64,000 nt of DNA from Duganella sacchari. Its GTDB lineage: Bacteria > Pseudomonadota > Gammaproteobacteria > Burkholderiales > Burkholderiaceae_D. The notes beneath the pieces are model-generated. The model ran no database searches. It had not been told where the DNA came from and saw nothing but the letters and a program-made list of their open reading frames with translations. This document shows, piece by piece, positions 62,416-64,000 of this stretch. Location: positions 19,805 through 83,804 of the forward strand of contig NZ_FRCX01000019.1 of the NCBI RefSeq assembly GCF_900143065.1, read 5' to 3'. Each line of letters opens with the position of its first letter. Within the stretch, counting starts at the first letter, position 1. Made by a program: the position numbers and the translations under genes.

Positions 62416-62886
62416 TTATGGGTTCAGAGCCCCTCGGGGGCATCGCCAGTTCGGTTCCAGAACTGGCTTTGGAAAAAAAGTGGCATTAAATGGCATTTTC
62501 ACGAATAAGCCATTGGTTGTTCGTTTGCGCGCAGAATTGCCCCACTCCGTTTGACCCTCCCTCCATTGCCTGGCGAATGCAGCCACGCGGTCGTAAGACC
62601 CCTTGAACCCCAATTCCGACAGGTCCTCGTGAAGCTGTTTCAGGCTGCGTCGTTGCTTGCGTGATTTAGCTGCCTCGGTCTTGAGCCAGCCTGAGAGTTG
62701 GAAGGCGTATGGGTCGATGGCGCTGGCCGATTGGCGCTCCGCATAGGCGGGCTCGGTCGTTTCCGAGCGAAGGTAGCGCCGGACGGTGTTGCGCGAGATG
62801 CCGAGACGCTTGGCGATCTCCCTTAATGGGACTTGGTCACGAAGATGCCAGCGCCTAATAATTCCTAGTAATGCCACGTCAATCAC
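62416..62886 (-). pseudogene. istA: istA-like transposase, 3'-truncated
   Basis: GTG start; 156 codons, of which the first 115-120 are IstA-like: HTH in LREIAKRLGISRNTVRRYLR, then SLKQLHEDLSELGFKGSYDR and VAAFARQWREGQTE. The remaining residues are unrelated fusion sequence. The catalytic DDE domain is absent, so it cannot transpose. Confidence 0.8.
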
Positions 62887-62992
62887 TCCGATCCCCTACT
62901 CATTCAGATAAGTAGGATTGTGTGCTAAACGTGGGTCAATTTTCGATGCAAATTATGCGGCTAGGTGGGTCAGTTTTGGGTGCAAATCAACA
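62520..62992 (-). mobile_element. Truncated IS21-family end with istA start
   Basis: The minus strand carries the IS end TGTTGATTTGCACCC at 62992 and the N-terminal third of IstA. Homology stops near 62520, where the coding frame enters unrelated sequence. istB and the other end are missing. Confidence 0.75.
62931..62987 (-). repeat. IS21-type multiple terminal repeats
   Basis: Two copies of a 23-base unit, GTGGGTCAATTTTCGATGCAAAT (62931-62953; given by position, key bases GTGGGTCA and TGCAAAT) and its partner at 62965-62987, 34 bases apart. Such repeats are where IstA binds the end. Confidence 0.7.
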
Positions 62993-63117
62993 CTTATTCC
63001 CGTCCAGTTCCCCTGTACACTTGCCGTAGTGCTTTTCGATCATCGCTGTATTCTCGTACCCAAGCTAAGCCCCAAGCCTTTGGTGGAGTAAGCCCGATTA
63101 TGCGGATAGGAAATCAA

Positions 63118-63726
63118 ATGAAAAATCGAATTATTTTAATGGTGGCTTTATTGCTTCCTGTTTTTTCGTTCGCTCAGAGTGTGAACAAATCACCGTCGAA
63201 TTTTTCAGGTGTCTGGGAGTACAGGGGCTCAACAGAATTGGCAGGGCATTCCTATTCTGTGCAACAGCGTTACACCTTATATCAACGAGGACGTCGTGTG
63301 TGCGGGTGTCTTGAAAGGGCCGGGGCACCCAATGCGATGGTGGAGCAGTACGCGATTAGTGGGGAAGCGCATCGCGACTATGTCGATCTATGGATGGACG
63401 CAGGTACGCCAAGATCAGCAAGCTATTCTCCCCATTATCCGTTTGAACCGGACGACCTGGTCAGATTAAAAAAATCTGCTAAGACGCTTATGATCGGAGC
63501 TGTCAGGCAAGAAGCAAATAAGCGGTCATTTGTATTTCCCGCAGAAGATCACATCATTTATATCACCAATATGCCGTTGAGGCTTTCGCCGGCTGCAGCG
63601 AATTCCGATGTGTGCGACTCAGAAGAAGAGGGCGCTACGCGCATATTCATGGAGGCGTGCCTTAGCGACCAGCGTAAGCGTCAACGTGACGCCGTCTTGC
63701 GCAGCTTGTCATTAAGTGGGAGCTAA
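63118..63726 (+). CDS. Exported hypothetical protein (202 aa)
   Basis: Start at 63118 (MKNRIILMVALLLPVFSFAQ), a clear signal peptide cleaved after about residue 20, with AGGAAA upstream. The mature part has NFSGVWEYRGSTELAG near its start, a motif seen in beta-barrel-like lipocalin-type proteins, and two close Cys (RRVCGCLERAG). It ends in a charged helix. Not assigned to a family. It lies just outside the IS21 end, and its composition is lower in GC than the core. Confidence 0.6.
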   Translation: MKNRIILMVALLLPVFSFAQSVNKSPSNFSGVWEYRGSTELAGHSYSVQQRYTLYQRGRRVCGCLERAGAPNAMVEQYAISGEAHRDYVDLWMDAGTPRSASYSPHYPFEPDDLVRLKKSAKTLMIGAVRQEANKRSFVFPAEDHIIYITNMPLRLSPAAANSDVCDSEEEGATRIFMEACLSDQRKRQRDAVLRSLSLSGS

Positions 63727-63755
63727 AATGGAAGCTTTTCCGCACTCGTCTTGCC

Positions 63756-64000
63756 ATGCACAACTCTCCCCGCTTTACGATCAACCGTCACCTGATCATC
63801 CTGATGCCCAAGCAGCCGGTCCTGGACTGGATTAAACGCGTCGATCCGAATCCGCCAAACCTGACGCTTGATCAGCTGCGCCTTGAACAGAATGCTTTTC
63901 TCATTTCTGATGATCTTGATGGTCAGCAGGATGCTGAGAAGTGGGTGCAGCGCAGATGGCAAATGTTCTTTGAAGGTTTTCTCGCGGAGTGGTACACGGT
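63756..64000 (+). CDS. Conserved uncharacterised protein, N-terminal part (runs off window)
   Basis: The frame from 63756 reads MHNSPRFTINRHLIILMPKQ and continues (DWIKRVDPNPPNLTL, FLISDDLDGQQDAEKWVQRR) to the end of the window without a stop. It resembles a small conserved proteobacterial family of unknown function that begins PRFTINRHLIxLxPKQPFLDWL. The 3' end is outside the window. Confidence 0.6.
   Translation, partial: MHNSPRFTINRHLIILMPKQPVLDWIKRVDPNPPNLTLDQLRLEQNAFLISDDLDGQQDAEKWVQRRWQMFFEGFLAEWYT

Noticed and set aside
62445..62467. GCCAGTTC-GGTTCCA-GAACTGGC stem resembling an integron or att site
   Set aside because: An 8-bp stem without flanking conserved boxes or a recombinase next to it; more likely a simple hairpin in IS debris.

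Overview
The window reads as betaproteobacterial chromosome, most likely Oxalobacteraceae (Massilia/Duganella/Janthinobacterium-like). That is an inference from high GC, dense short-spaced operons and the gene set (Cpx-type two-component system, thyA-folA cluster, gloB-methyltransferase-rnhA-dnaQ cluster, many c-di-GMP proteins). No rRNA is present to prove it. The layout is a core of about 51 kb (roughly 9.7-60.9 kb) with an accessory region on each side.

Left accessory region (1-9.7 kb): the end of a TonB-dependent receptor is followed by two PepSY membrane proteins, the second fused to a [2Fe-2S]/flavin reductase. Together they look like ferric-siderophore import and reduction. Next come an IS66 transposase scrap and a tightly packed minus-strand module: three different tyrosine-recombinase-type proteins (455, 690 and 719 aa) and a small HTH/coiled-coil protein (167 aa). 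The layout recalls Tn554-type and gamma-mobile-trio (GMT) integration modules. The module abuts a comEC/rec2 gene that has lost its 5' part, so the element sits inside comEC. A short inverted repeat at the junction looks like a recombination core.

Core, 11-21 kb: an alpha/beta hydrolase and dcd; a CpxA/CpxR-like pair divergent from a Spy/CpxP-like gene, with two CpxR-type boxes between them; two Ser-rich or coiled-coil small proteins; an intradiol-dioxygenase-like lipoprotein; and a DUF1800-DUF1501 secreted pair. 21-27 kb: an amino-acid decarboxylase whose leader ends in a terminator-like hairpin, then thyA-hydrolase-YidD-like-folA-DUF4337. 27-40 kb: RhlE-like helicase, ABC exporter plus threonine aldolase, DUF4124-FtsX-CrtC/AttH operon, FAD-linked oxidase-DUF2069-WrbA operon, YihY/BrkB and a hydrolase.

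Core, 40-61 kb: a CBS protein, a REC-DUF3369-GGDEF-EAL regulator, aroC with an MFS transporter, a GGDEF/EAL-HDOD operon, and a fatty-acid oxidation locus (crotonase-like and thiolase divergent from an AidB-type acyl-CoA dehydrogenase plus TetR). These are followed by upp-Hpt, a cold-shock gene, LysR, malate synthase, gloB, and methyltransferase-rnhA-dnaQ, ending at tRNA-Val(CAC).

Right accessory region (60.9-64 kb): immediately 3' of the tRNA is the C-terminal remnant of a tyrosine integrase, followed by lower-GC unknown genes and a truncated IS21-family end. This is a decayed tRNA-targeted island, after which a conserved uncharacterised gene runs off the window.
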